DNA from: Gp6-AA40 sp963741135
GTDB taxonomy: Bacteria; Acidobacteriota; Vicinamibacteria; Vicinamibacterales; UBA2999
Assembly (NCBI GenBank): GCA_963741135.1
Contig: CAVUHC010000008.1
Coordinates: 1 to 64,000 of the forward strand
DNA length: 64,000 bases
Reading direction: 5' to 3'
Under the pieces are notes generated by a model that worked only from the letters and a program-made list of their open reading frames with translations, searched no databases and was not told where the DNA came from. Shown here one piece after another: positions 1 through 8,946 of this stretch; the stretch's first letter is position 1, and each line of letters opens with the position of its first letter. Position numbers and translations under genes: made by a program.

Positions 1-426
1 GGTGAGCCGCCTCGGAATCGAACCAACAGTTGCGGGGCGTATGGCTTTTGCACCTTGATGGCAACATCCACCCCCTCGTGCCGCAATCTGGCGCGATGCA
101 CCTGGCCGATTGAGGCGACCGCGACCGGCCGTTCGCCAAACTCCTCGAAATACTGCTCGATCAGCGCGCCGAGGTCTTCTTCGATCGTGCGGCGCGCCAG
201 CGGAGTGGGGAACCCGACAGCGCTGTGCTGCAGCGTTGCCAGCTCCCGACAGAAGGCGATCGGGAACAAGTCGATGCGCAGCGAGAGCAGCTGACCGACG
301 TTGAGCCGGAGGCCCCCGAGCTGCTCGAAGCGCGCTCGCAGGCGCACGCCCGCCACGCCACTGTGGAGCTCTCCTCGGCACGCGCAACGCGATGAGGCCG
401 CCCAGAAACCGGATCAAGGCGGCCAT
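1..426 (-). CDS. AarF/UbiB (ABC1) atypical kinase, N-terminal part, runs off the window
   Basis: Reading the minus strand from an ATG at 426 gives an ABC1/UbiB kinase N-terminus. Visible blocks are EQLGGLRLNVGQLLSLR (the KxGQ-like region) and VAVASIGQVHRARL followed by VAIKVQKPYA, which is the alanine-rich nucleotide loop and the VAxKVQ lysine strand typical of the family. The family supports ubiquinone or other isoprenoid-lipid metabolism at the membrane. The frame changes near 370 and again near 25, so at least two single-base indels are needed to join it. The rest of the gene lies outside the window. The family call is firm; the specific role is not. Confidence 0.8.
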   Translation of the reverse strand, partial: MAALIRFLGGLIALRVPRRAPQWRGGRAPASALRAARGPPAQRRSAALAAHRLVPDRLLSGAGNAAAQRCRVPHSAGAPHDRRRPRRADRAVFRGVWRTAGRGRLNRPGASRQIAARGGGCCHQGAKAIRPATVGSIPRRLT

Positions 427-555
427 GGCCGACAGCGTCCGCATCGTCGCGCATTCACTTTCCGCGCGCTTCGACCTTGTGCTATAAGATGCTTCGGCCG
501 AGGGCCGTCCGGCGATCACGCATTGACACGACCGGGCGAAACGGAGCGACACAGT

Positions 556-777
556 ATGGACGTACCTCGCTTGAGCAAGAGTGTCCGCCGGGTGACCGCG
601 TTCGATCGCGACGTGACCGGGCGCTTGCGTCCAGTGGTCCTTTTCGATCGGCGTCGCAAGAAGAAGAGGCAGACGAAAGGCTTGAAGCCCTTCGAGCGGA
701 TTGTGCGGTCTGTGTCGAACGCGAATGACACCTTCGCGGGCACGCGCAAGCTGAAGTCGTTGTTGCCGCTCCTCTGA
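556..777 (+). CDS. Small basic conserved-looking protein, about 73 aa
   Basis: An ATG-initiated reading frame encodes a very basic protein of about 73 residues with an RRRKKKRQ stretch in the middle and an LKSLLPLL tail. The composition and the FDRDVTGRLRPVVLFDRR block recall small basic proteins annotated as DUF6312, but I cannot confirm this. It is divergent from the UbiB-like kinase and upstream of the OYE remnant. No catalytic motif or membrane segment is visible. The function is unknown. Confidence 0.45.
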   Translation: MDVPRLSKSVRRVTAFDRDVTGRLRPVVLFDRRRKKKRQTKGLKPFERIVRSVSNANDTFAGTRKLKSLLPLL

Positions 778-829
778 TTGCCGGCCTGGGCGCACACGCT
801 CCCCTCGGTTTCGTCGTGAACAACTGCCA

Positions 830-1054
830 GTGCCGACTCGCCTGACTCTGCATCTCCTGCTGGAGAGCAATCTCACGACCAAGAATCGGATATTTCGTTC
901 GAACGTATCCGCTCGGTTTGACAACTATGACGGCTCCGGCAGCCAGGCCCGAATCGAGAACCCGCTAGGCTGCGACGAAGAGTCGCGGTTCCTTTCGCGA
1001 GAGGCGATGACTGCCGAGATCATGTCGGTCTTCGATCCGCCTCCGTTCGTGTGA
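830..1054 (+). pseudogene. Old yellow enzyme remnant with an in-frame internal deletion
   Basis: The frame contains the N-terminal OYE block NLTTKNRIFRSNV plus FDNYDGSGSQARI, fused directly to the extreme C-terminal block PLGCDEESRF, SREAM and MSVFDPPPFV of the same family. The intact relative at 9332-10657 carries these blocks about 369 codons apart (its residues 41 and 411). The junction lies near position 955. The TIM barrel, the FMN site and three of the four cluster cysteines are gone, so it cannot be a functional reductase. It directly precedes the first heme peroxidase, so the ancestral order was probably OYE then peroxidase. Confidence 0.75.
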
Positions 1055-1055
1055 C

Positions 1056-2864
1056 TTGAGCCAGGAGATTGACAACGTGGCCGACGACCTGATTGCGAAG
1101 CTTGGCGAGTTACTGAAGAAGAGACCGTGGTACGAGCTGCCGCGGTTGCTGGCCGATGTGCGGCTCGTCGAGATCCGGAACGAGCTGCGCGCGAAGAACC
1201 TTCACGATACGGAAGAACCCCCGGAGACGCGTCAGGAGATCCCGGCGAATCTCGATCCGGCGTTACGTCACGCACGAACGATCGACGGCACCTACAACGA
1301 TCTCCACTTTCCAAAGATGGGATCGGCCGGATGCCGCTTCGGACGTAACTTCCCGCTTGACCAGGTCTTTCCCGACGCGCCGAACCTCCTGATTCCGAAT
1401 CCGCGCGTGGTGAGCGTGGAATTGATGACGCGCGAACAGTTCCAGCCGGCGACGTTCCTCAACCTGCTGGCGGCGGCATGGATCCAGTTCATGGTGCACG
1501 ACTGGTTCGTGCATGAACGCTCCACGACCGACTTCGTCGAGATCCCGACTTCGCCAGGCGACGGCTTCGGTGCGCCGAGCATTCACGTCCCGCGCTCGGT
1601 TCCGGATCCGGCGCCCGCAGGGTCGACGCGGCCGCCCGCCTACGCAAATCTGAACAGCCACTGGTGGGATTCGTCGCAACTCTACGGCTCTGACGCCAAC
1701 ACGGCGGCGAAGCTGCGGACCAAGATTGGCGGCAAGCTCCGGATCGAACCCACCGGCCTTCTGCCGGTCGATCCCGACACCGGCGTGAACTTCAGCGGCT
1801 TCAACGACAACTGGTGGATCGGTCTGGCGATGCTCCACACGTTGTTCACGCTGGAGCACAACTCGATCTGCGATCTGCTCGCCCACCAACACACCGACTG
1901 GAACGACGATCAGCTCTTCCGCACGGCACGGCTGATCAATTCAGCGCTGATGGCCAAGATCCACACGCTCGAGTGGACGTGTGCGATCGTCCCGAATCCG
2001 ATCATCGAGAGGGCCATGAACGTGAACTGGTCCGGGCTGGCAGGCGAGGACAAGCAGGATGCGCTCCCGTTCCTCAACGATTCGGATCTGCTGGGTGGCA
2101 TCATCGGCTCGCACTACGACCATCACACCGCGCCGTTCGCGTTTACCGAAGAATTCGTCTCGGTGTACCGGATGCATCCGCTCATGCCGGACGATCTGAC
2201 GTTCAGCTCGCTCGTCACCGGACGTGTGCTCGAGACGCGGCACCTGCCCGAGGTGACGGGCCGGAACACTCCGTCGATTGCCGAGCGCATCACGATGTCG
2301 GACCTGTTCTACTCGTTCGGCACGTCTCATCCGGGTGCGGTGACGCTGCACAACTACCCCCGGACGCTGCAGAACCTCACGCGCGACGATGGCGAGCACC
2401 TCGATCTGGCGGCGGTGGATATTTTTCGTGACCGTGAGCGCGGCGTGCCGCGATACAACCAGTTCCGCCGCCTGATCCACAAGGATCCAGTGAAGTCGTT
2501 CGACGAGCTCACGGACAATCCCGCATGGCGCAAGCAGATCAAGGCGGTCTACAACGGCGACCTCGAAAAAGTGGACCTCATGACGGGTCTGTACGCGGAG
2601 CCGCTGCCCCCGGGCTTTGGCTTCAGCGAAACGGCCTTCCGGGTGTTCATCCTGATGGCATCGCGCCGATTGAAGAGCGACCGCTTCTTTACCGACGACT
2701 ATCGTCCCGAGATCTACACCGAGTTCGGACGGGACTACGTCAGGAAGAACTCGATGTTGACCGTGCTGCGACGTCATTACCCGCAGCTGGCGCCGGCGTT
2801 GTCAGGAGTGGAGAACGCCTTCGAGCCGTGGAAGGCGACCAAGGGACCCGCTGACCCTGCGTGA
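1056..2864 (+). CDS. Animal-type heme peroxidase (cyclooxygenase/alpha-dioxygenase-like), copy 1
   Basis: A 602-residue member of the peroxidase-cyclooxygenase superfamily. FMVHDWFVH holds the probable distal histidine (His148). VYRMHPLMPD (Tyr371, His374) matches the cyclooxygenase YxWHPLLPD element, in which the tyrosine is the radical residue and the histidine binds heme. LEHNSICDLL, RDRERGVPRYNQFRRL and the FSETAFRVFILMASRRL C-terminal region are also typical. Close relatives oxygenate fatty acids, and this is the inferred role; the substrate is unknown. There is no signal peptide. The start is TTG 1056 or GTG 1077. It is followed at once by the catalase-like gene and is paralogous to 4073-5821. 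Confidence 0.88.
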   Translation: MSQEIDNVADDLIAKLGELLKKRPWYELPRLLADVRLVEIRNELRAKNLHDTEEPPETRQEIPANLDPALRHARTIDGTYNDLHFPKMGSAGCRFGRNFPLDQVFPDAPNLLIPNPRVVSVELMTREQFQPATFLNLLAAAWIQFMVHDWFVHERSTTDFVEIPTSPGDGFGAPSIHVPRSVPDPAPAGSTRPPAYANLNSHWWDSSQLYGSDANTAAKLRTKIGGKLRIEPTGLLPVDPDTGVNFSGFNDNWWIGLAMLHTLFTLEHNSICDLLAHQHTDWNDDQLFRTARLINSALMAKIHTLEWTCAIVPNPIIERAMNVNWSGLAGEDKQDALPFLNDSDLLGGIIGSHYDHHTAPFAFTEEFVSVYRMHPLMPDDLTFSSLVTGRVLETRHLPEVTGRNTPSIAERITMSDLFYSFGTSHPGAVTLHNYPRTLQNLTRDDGEHLDLAAVDIFRDRERGVPRYNQFRRLIHKDPVKSFDELTDNPAWRKQIKAVYNGDLEKVDLMTGLYAEPLPPGFGFSETAFRVFILMASRRLKSDRFFTDDYRPEIYTEFGRDYVRKNSMLTVLRRHYPQLAPALSGVENAFEPWKATKGPADPA

Positions 2865-2911
2865 GGCAGAGGTCGTCATCACGCGGCGCCGAGGCTTTTC
2901 GAGGTTCAACT

Positions 2912-3886
2912 ATGGCCAATGCCGGACAACCCCTTGCCGAAGAAACCGTCGATCCGCATGAAACGGCGGAGACGGCCGATTTCATCGAGTTTCTGAAGAG
3001 AGCCAGCGCACAACGGTACCCGACCGGCATCGTGCGCCGGTTCAACCAAGCGCGGGCTGCCGGGTGCGTGCAGGCCGAGTTCACGGTCTTGGATACTCTT
3101 CCGAAAGAACACCGTGTCGGGGTCTTCTCGGAGCCGCGGACCTACCAGGCCTGGATCAGATTTGCCAGCGCCTCGTCGCAAACCGATCGTGAAAAAGATG
3201 TCCGCGGCATGTCCATCAAGTTGTCCGGAGTATCGGGTGACAACCTGACGGCAGGTGAGACCAGGCAGGACTTCGTCCTGAACAGCCACCCGGTGCTGGT
3301 CGCAGCAAACTCGAAGGACTTCTTCGCATTGCTCAAGGCGATGGAAGCGGGCGGCGCGCAGCGTGCCTTGTACTTCATTGCGCATCCCCGCTCTGCTCTC
3401 ATCGGACTCCAGTCTCGCCAGAACCAGACAAGCCACCTGGACATTCCGTACTGGAGCACGACGCCGTATCTATTTGGCCAGGGTCGTGCTGTCAAATACA
3501 TCGCCAGGCCATGCTCGCAGACCAAGAGCGCCAAGCCCTCTACGTTGACCGACACCTACATGCACGACGCCTTGCGCGCCCACCTCCAACGGTCCGATGC
3601 CTGCTTCGACTTCATGATCCAGTTCCAGACCGACAGCCGAACGATGCCCATCGAGGACGCCACCGTCGAGTGGAAGGAGCGGGACTCAACCTATCATCCC
3701 GTCGCACGAATCCACATCCCCAAACAGGACATCGAGGATCCGGGCCGGACAAAGCTCTGTGAAGAGGCCGGCTTCAATCCCTGGAACTGTCTGACCGAAC
3801 ATCGTCCTCTGGGAAGCCTCAATCGCGCCCGACGGGAAATCTATCGAGCGATGGCCGAATTTCGACATCGACGCGCGGCGCCGTAA
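2912..3886 (+). CDS. Catalase-related heme protein
   Basis: About 324 residues if started at ATG 2912. The segment FSEPRTYQAWIRFASAS followed by DVRGMSIKLSGV matches the catalase-fold core of the short catalase-related family. The end, FNPWNCLTEHRPLGSLNRAR, is the family's C-terminal signature. Relatives include coral allene oxide synthase and bacterial proteins that process fatty-acid hydroperoxides instead of dismutating H2O2. Its position between two cyclooxygenase-type peroxidases suggests it consumes their hydroperoxide product. That role is inference; a protective catalase is the alternative. Confidence 0.8.
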   Translation: MANAGQPLAEETVDPHETAETADFIEFLKRASAQRYPTGIVRRFNQARAAGCVQAEFTVLDTLPKEHRVGVFSEPRTYQAWIRFASASSQTDREKDVRGMSIKLSGVSGDNLTAGETRQDFVLNSHPVLVAANSKDFFALLKAMEAGGAQRALYFIAHPRSALIGLQSRQNQTSHLDIPYWSTTPYLFGQGRAVKYIARPCSQTKSAKPSTLTDTYMHDALRAHLQRSDACFDFMIQFQTDSRTMPIEDATVEWKERDSTYHPVARIHIPKQDIEDPGRTKLCEEAGFNPWNCLTEHRPLGSLNRARREIYRAMAEFRHRRAAP

Positions 3887-4072
3887 GGTAGGAGACAATT
3901 AATTGGTGGTATTGTCGCAACTCGTTTGCCAAGAGGGGTCCAGTTGCGAACCGTCCAGTGTGGCAATGCCAAGCCGCGGCGCAGCCGCCACGGTCAAAGG
4001 AAGTTGACACCACTGTGACCGCGGCGTTACGGTGTCCCTCTTCAAAACGACACGTCAACCGCAGGAGTCGCC

Positions 4073-5821
4073 ATGGGCAAGGGTTCTGACGACTGGTACG
4101 ATCTTCCCCGTCCCGCCGAGGGCATCAGGCTGTACCAAATTCGCAGTGAGCTACGGAAGAAGAACCTTCACGACACCGAGGAACCGCCGCTCGAGAGTTC
4201 CACGATGCCTCCGGGAGGTGAGGCGTACAACTTCCGCACGAGCGATGGCACCTACAACGACCTGAAATGTCCCCGGATGGGCAGTGCCGGCATGCGGTTC
4301 GGGCGCAACGTGCCCTTGAGCGAAGCGTTCCCGGACACCGCGAACCTCATGACGCCCAGTCCCCGGCAGGTCAGCCTCGAGCTCCTGACCCGCACCATCT
4401 TCCAGCCCGCCACGATCCTCAACGTGATTGCCGCCGCCTGGATCCAGTTCATGGTCCACGACTGGTTCGTGCACAAGAAAGGCGCCTGGACGCACACCCA
4501 CGACATCCCGGTAGACGCGGGTGACGGCTGGCACGAACGGCCCATGCGCGTCCCGAAGACGCCGGCCGATCCACCGAAGCTCGCCGATTCGAAACGGCCG
4601 CCGGCGTACATCAACGAGAACACGCACTGGTGGGACGGCTCGCACGTCTATGGCAACAACCCGTCAACGCAGGCGTCGCTCCGTTCCGGGCGCGAGGGCA
4701 AGGTGCTGGTGAGCCCCAGCGGACGGCTCGGTGTGGATCCGGTCACGGGCCGGGAGATCACTGGTTTCACCGAGAACGGCTGGGTGGGACTCAGCCTGCT
4801 GCACGCGCTGTTCGCGCTCGAGCATAACGCCATCTGCGATGAGCTGAAGAAGCACAATCCTCTGTGGGGCGACGAGCGCCTGTTCCAGCAGGCCCGTCTC
4901 GTCAACGCGGCGCTGCTCGCGAAGATCCACACGGTGGAGTGGTCGACCGCCATTCTGCCGAGAGAGGTCCTCACCACCGGCCTCAAAACGAACTGGTACG
5001 GACGGTTCAGCAGGCTGCAGAACCTCTTTCCGAAGCTCGCCGCCGACGACATCCTCTCAGGGATTCCCGGGTCGCCGACGGATCACACCGGCGTGCCGTA
5101 TGCGCTCACCGAGGAATTCGTCTCGGTGTATCGAATGCACACGCTGATGCCGGATCACTTCACAATCCGATCCGCGCAGACCGACGAGGGTCTCGCGAAC
5201 GCCGAGCTGCCCGAGTTGTTGGGCCAGCGGGGGGTGGAGTTCCTCGCGCGTTTCAACGTCGCGGATCTGTTCTACTCGTTCGGGATCCACAATCCTGGCG
5301 CGGTCCGGCTGCACAACTACCCGAAGTTCCTGCAGAACCTGGTGCAGGACAATGGCGACCGGTTCGACCTCGGCACGATCGACATCCTTCGCGACCGCGA
5401 GCGCGGCGTGCCGCGTTACAACCGGTTCCGGCGCCTCCTCAACAAGTCACCGGTCAAGAGCTTCGACGAGCTGACGGACAACCCGGCGTGGGCCGCTGAG
5501 ATTGCGCGTGTGTACAAAAACGACCTCGAGATGGTCGACTTGATGGTGGGCCTCATGGCCGAGCCGCTGCCCGAGGGTATGGGCTTCAGCGACACCGCCT
5601 TCCGCATCTTCCTGCTGATGGCATCGCGCCGGCTCAAGAGCGATCGCTTCCTGTCGCAGGACTATCGCCCGGAGATCTACACGAAACAGGGGATCGAGTG
5701 GGTGGAAGAGAACTCGATGAAGGCAGTGATCTCGAGGCACTTCCCGTCGGTCGCGTTCGCGATGGAGGGGCTGGACGACGACAACGCGTTCAAGCCGTGG
5801 AAAGTGCGGTCGACGCGGTAA
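4073..5821 (+). CDS. Animal-type heme peroxidase (cyclooxygenase/alpha-dioxygenase-like), copy 2
   Basis: 582 residues, clearly paralogous to 1056-2864. FMVHDWFVHKK contains the distal His129, and VYRMHTLMPDHF contains Tyr353 and His356, equivalent to the cyclooxygenase radical tyrosine and proximal histidine. LEHNAICDELKKHNP, RDRERGVPRYNRFRRLL and FSDTAFRIFLLMASRRL complete the family pattern. There is no signal peptide, so it is likely cytoplasmic or peripheral. About 185 bp separate it from the catalase-like gene. The two peroxidases differ mainly at the N-terminus and in loops, so they may have different substrates. Confidence 0.88.
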   Translation: MGKGSDDWYDLPRPAEGIRLYQIRSELRKKNLHDTEEPPLESSTMPPGGEAYNFRTSDGTYNDLKCPRMGSAGMRFGRNVPLSEAFPDTANLMTPSPRQVSLELLTRTIFQPATILNVIAAAWIQFMVHDWFVHKKGAWTHTHDIPVDAGDGWHERPMRVPKTPADPPKLADSKRPPAYINENTHWWDGSHVYGNNPSTQASLRSGREGKVLVSPSGRLGVDPVTGREITGFTENGWVGLSLLHALFALEHNAICDELKKHNPLWGDERLFQQARLVNAALLAKIHTVEWSTAILPREVLTTGLKTNWYGRFSRLQNLFPKLAADDILSGIPGSPTDHTGVPYALTEEFVSVYRMHTLMPDHFTIRSAQTDEGLANAELPELLGQRGVEFLARFNVADLFYSFGIHNPGAVRLHNYPKFLQNLVQDNGDRFDLGTIDILRDRERGVPRYNRFRRLLNKSPVKSFDELTDNPAWAAEIARVYKNDLEMVDLMVGLMAEPLPEGMGFSDTAFRIFLLMASRRLKSDRFLSQDYRPEIYTKQGIEWVEENSMKAVISRHFPSVAFAMEGLDDDNAFKPWKVRSTR

Positions 5822-5831
5822 CATCCCCGGA

Positions 5832-6035
5832 ATGACGTTCGCTCGGTTCGCCGTCTGGTGTGGCGTGCTCGGTGGGACCCTGACGGCGATGAGCGGCGCG
5901 TCATCGATGTACTCGGCGGCGGATCACACGCCTGCAGCTCAGGCCAGTCCCGTAGCGGCGTTGGTGCACGATGTGCGATTGAGAGGTCCAGAGATTGGAA
6001 TTCGCTCGATCTTCTGTGCGCCGCGACCACACTGA
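5832..6035 (+). pseudogene. Start of a signal-peptide protein, apparently cut by the IS5-type remnant
   Basis: An ATG 11 bp after the peroxidase stop begins a hydrophobic leader (MTFARFAVWCGVLGGT, then an alanine/serine-rich stretch) that looks like a secretion signal. The frame loses protein-like character where the transposase remnant begins near 6000. The simplest reading is a small exported protein whose 3' part was lost by insertion. It could also be a chance open frame. Confidence 0.35.
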
Positions 6036-6039
6036 AGGG

Positions 6040-6866
6040 ATGAATTCGACGGTCCATCCCACGTACAAGACCAAGTACCGCGTTACGAACTGGGCTCGTA
6101 CGATCGCGCCCTTGTCGGACGCGGCGACGTCACCCTGTGGGTGTCACCAGAGGCGATCGCCACCTGGGAGCCTGCGGGCGTCGGCACTCGGGGAGGGCAG
6201 CGGCAGTACTCCGACGTCGCGATCGAGACCGCGCTGACGCTCCGTCTCCTCTTCCACCTGCCATTCCGTCAGACCGAGGGGTTCCTGCATTCGCTCTTCG
6301 GGATGATGGGCATCGACCTCTCCGCCCCGGATCACACGACGCTCTCGCGGCGCGGCCAGTACCTCGACCTCAGCGCTTGATCGAGTCTCGACAGGCAAAC
6401 GCGTGCATCTCATCGTCGACAGCACGGGGCTCTCGATCCTGGGCGAAGGGGAGTGGGCTGCTGCGAAACACGGAGGACACGGCAAACGAGGCTGGAAGAA
6501 GCTCCATCTGGGTGTCGACCGCTCGGGCGTGATCGTCGCGCACGCGTTGACCGAGGCGACGGTCGATGACGCGACGACGGCCATCGATCTGATTCAAACA
6601 GTCGACGGCTGCGTCGCCAGCGTCACGGGGGACGCGGCCTACGACTCGATCGCCTTCTACGATGCCGCGAGCGCGCGAGGCGCGCGCGTCGTGGTGCCGC
6701 CGACCAGGACGGCCAGGGTGTCGCGACGGGGACCGCGGTCGAGTGCTCGCGATCGCACGATCCAGACGTGGAGACGATCGGGCGGCGACGGTGGAAGAAG
6801 GAATCGGGCTACCATCGGCAGGCCCGCGTGGAGAACGCCTTCTTGTACAAGGCAAGGCTAGGCTAG
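6040..6866 (+). mobile_element. IS5-type transposase remnant
   Basis: Joining three frames gives a DDE transposase of the IS5 type: TYKTKYRVTNW, RGDVTLWVSPEAIATWEP, FRQTEGFLHSLFGMMGIDL, VHLIVDSTGLSI (first Asp), KLHLGVD, VTGDAAYDS (second Asp) and SGYHRQARVENAF (near the Glu). Frameshifts are needed near 6092, 6378 and 6750, and the protein stops soon after RVENAFLYKARLG at 6864, short of the usual C-terminus. I saw no clear terminal inverted repeats or target duplication. The element is probably inactive. Confidence 0.75.
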
Positions 6867-6891
6867 AAGAGCGCGAGTTCTTACTTGTCGG

Positions 6892-7848
6892 TCAGGCGGT
6901 GCCCGCCGGCTTCGATCGACTGCGTTCGCCTGCGCGCACATTCAGGCCAGGCTCGAAGAACCGGTAACAGTTCCGCCCTTGGTCCTTTGCAACGTACAAC
7001 GCCATGTCTGCGCGCGTGAGCAGGGTCTCGGCATCCCCGCCATCATCGGGGTACACGCTTATCCCGATGCTCACTGTGGTGTGGACCTCGTGACCGGCGA
7101 CCTTCTGCGACCGACCGACGGCGGCGATGATTTTTTGCGCCCCCATGGCCGCATCCCTCTGGTGCGCCAGCTCCGACAGGACAACCACGAACTCGTCCCC
7201 GCCATGCCGCGCGACGGTGTCAGAGCTCCGAACGCACCGGGTCACGTCGCGGCCGACCGCTCGAAGCAGCTCGTCGCCAAGGATATGTCCGAGAGAGTCG
7301 TTGACGTATTTGAAGTGATCGATATCAAGAAAGAGGACCGCAAGCTGTCGCTGGTTACGGTGGGCCAGGGCAAGCGCCTGGGCCAGGCGGTCGCGCAGTA
7401 ACTGGCGGTTTGGCAAATCGGTCAGTTCGTCATGGCTCGCTAGATGAGACATGCGCAATGACGCAGCGCGCGCCGCGCTGATGTCGCGCAGCACGATCTG
7501 CGCGCCGGTTACCCGTCCCAGGCGGTCATGGAGAGGAGTAGCCGACTGTTCGATGGCCGCCTCCGATCGGTCCCGACGGATAAGGACGCGGTTCGGGGCA
7601 AGGTTTGAGGTCTGGAAGACCGGCACTCCCGGCTCTAAAGGATCGGCGACGGGCTCGCGTGTGGCGCCGTCCAGAATCTGGAGGACCTGTTCCAGCGGCC
7701 GGCCGATCGCCTCGGCGCGAGAGCAGCCCGTCATCGCTTCCGCAAACGCATTGAGATAGGTCACTTGGCCAGAGATGTTCGTTTTGATCAGGGCATCGCC
7801 GATGGAATTAACCCTGGCCTCGACTCGTTCGGTCTCGCGCCTGGACAT
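6892..7848 (-). CDS. PAS-GGDEF diguanylate cyclase
   Basis: About 318 residues from ATG 7848. A PAS domain lies first (VNSIGDALIKTNISGQVTYLNAFAE, here shortened to IGDALIKTN and VTYLN), then SHLASHDELTDLPNRQLL opens a GGDEF domain. The catalytic GGDEF is intact and an RxxD inhibitory site (RSSD) lies five residues before it, so the enzyme should make c-di-GMP and be product-inhibited. The open frame continues upstream to 8571 but would overlap the convincing gene at 7969 on the other strand. The N-terminus may be truncated, since such proteins often carry further sensor domains. Confidence 0.8.
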   Translation of the reverse strand: MSRRETERVEARVNSIGDALIKTNISGQVTYLNAFAEAMTGCSRAEAIGRPLEQVLQILDGATREPVADPLEPGVPVFQTSNLAPNRVLIRRDRSEAAIEQSATPLHDRLGRVTGAQIVLRDISAARAASLRMSHLASHDELTDLPNRQLLRDRLAQALALAHRNQRQLAVLFLDIDHFKYVNDSLGHILGDELLRAVGRDVTRCVRSSDTVARHGGDEFVVVLSELAHQRDAAMGAQKIIAAVGRSQKVAGHEVHTTVSIGISVYPDDGGDAETLLTRADMALYVAKDQGRNCYRFFEPGLNVRAGERSRSKPAGTA

Positions 7849-7968
7849 GTGGACGATGGGATCGGCGACGACCTGCAACGGGTACTGCAACGGCTTTGCT
7901 CGAGTACATGAAGACGCTGTAATGAAGCCAGTAACCGCGGTACGCCTGCGAAGGAGAGTTGGACAAGA

Positions 7969-8829
7969 ATGAGCGTCCTGATCGTTCGCATCGGAAACGC
8001 ACGTCGGCAGCCACTCGACGACCTGGTGGATGTGCACGTCGTTTCTGTGCGGACCGATTCCACCGTGCGCCGAGTGTTGGCGGCTCCGGGCAACATCGAC
8101 ATCCGCTTCGAAGGGTTGAACGATGGTCAGCCGTATCTCGTCAAGGTGTTTCCGACGAGGCACAGGCCTGTCGCCCAATTTGCGATGCCATTGTCTGCCG
8201 CTCCCGTGCTGGTGCAGTTCTATGCACCACTGGATCCAGCTCACGTGAGCACCGCCCGCTTTCCGGACTACGGGCGTGTGGCATCCGAGCTCCAACGGGT
8301 CCTCGGTGTCTCGACCGTTGAAGGCACTGTCGGCACGGGCCCGGAGCTGTACGGGGCGCTGACCGACACGCAGAGAGCAGGACTGTTCAACCTGTTCGCG
8401 AAAATGAGCGGCTTCGGCTTCGACGCCGATCGCACGGTATGGACGTTCGTGGATCGTGTTTATCGGATCCGTCCCGATCGTGTGTTCGTCGATGTGCAAC
8501 CTGCACTGCGCGATCTGGTGAAGGGTGCAATCGCGGATGAACGGTTTCACGAAGTGCCGTCCAAGCTCCATACACCTCCCCCTGGATTCGTCCAGGCAGG
8601 CTCATACAAGACAGCCGATCGGTACGGAAATCTGCAGCTGACATTTTTCGCAAGCCTGACGGTGCCCCTCGCGTTCAAGGTGGACGCGGACATCGACGAT
8701 GCCGCGGGAGTGGGCCATACCTTTCAGGTCCTTCGTAACTGGGCGACGCATGGCACGACGCATCCGTACGACATCCACGAGATTCTGGTCTTTCGACAGG
8801 AAGTCGCCTTGCCGTATGACTTGGCATAG
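7969..8829 (+). CDS. Uncharacterised protein of 286 aa upstream of a caspase stub
   Basis: The ATG-initiated frame has well-behaved protein composition and two apparent parts. The N-terminal part, about 85 residues, is strand-rich (MSVLIVRIGNARRQPLDD, IDIRFEGLNDGQPYLVKVF) and reads like a small beta-sandwich. The longer C-terminal part contains NLFAKMSGFGFD, FVDRVYRIRPDRVFVDV and a terminal IHEILVFRQEVALPYDL. No known catalytic motif is visible and I do not recognise the family. The next reading frame begins like a caspase-family peptidase, so it may once have been part of a caspase-linked conflict operon. Confidence 0.6.
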   Translation: MSVLIVRIGNARRQPLDDLVDVHVVSVRTDSTVRRVLAAPGNIDIRFEGLNDGQPYLVKVFPTRHRPVAQFAMPLSAAPVLVQFYAPLDPAHVSTARFPDYGRVASELQRVLGVSTVEGTVGTGPELYGALTDTQRAGLFNLFAKMSGFGFDADRTVWTFVDRVYRIRPDRVFVDVQPALRDLVKGAIADERFHEVPSKLHTPPPGFVQAGSYKTADRYGNLQLTFFASLTVPLAFKVDADIDDAAGVGHTFQVLRNWATHGTTHPYDIHEILVFRQEVALPYDLA

Positions 8830-8880
8830 CGAGGATTCACGACGCTGCGGTTCGTGTCCCGATGACCCAGCGGAGGCAAC

Positions 8881-8946
8881 ATGGCGAGACATGCGTTGTG
8901 TGTAGGCATCAACGACTATCCGGACAGCGCAGAGCAGTTCGCATGA
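8881..8946 (+). pseudogene. Caspase-family peptidase N-terminal stub
   Basis: An ATG opens the frame MARHALCVGINDYPDSAEQ and stops after 21 codons. 'xxALCVGINDYP' is the first beta strand and loop of prokaryotic caspase/metacaspase (peptidase C14) domains, which normally continue with further glycine and aspartate residues and then HxG and DxC motifs. None of these follow before the OYE gene at 9332, so only the 5' tip survives. It sits 52 bp after the 286-residue unknown gene. Confidence 0.65.

Noticed and set aside
7852..8571. Longer N-terminus for the diguanylate cyclase
   Set aside because: The upstream extension lacks domain motifs and would lie antisense over the convincing gene at 7969-8829. 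The PAS region begins only after 7848.
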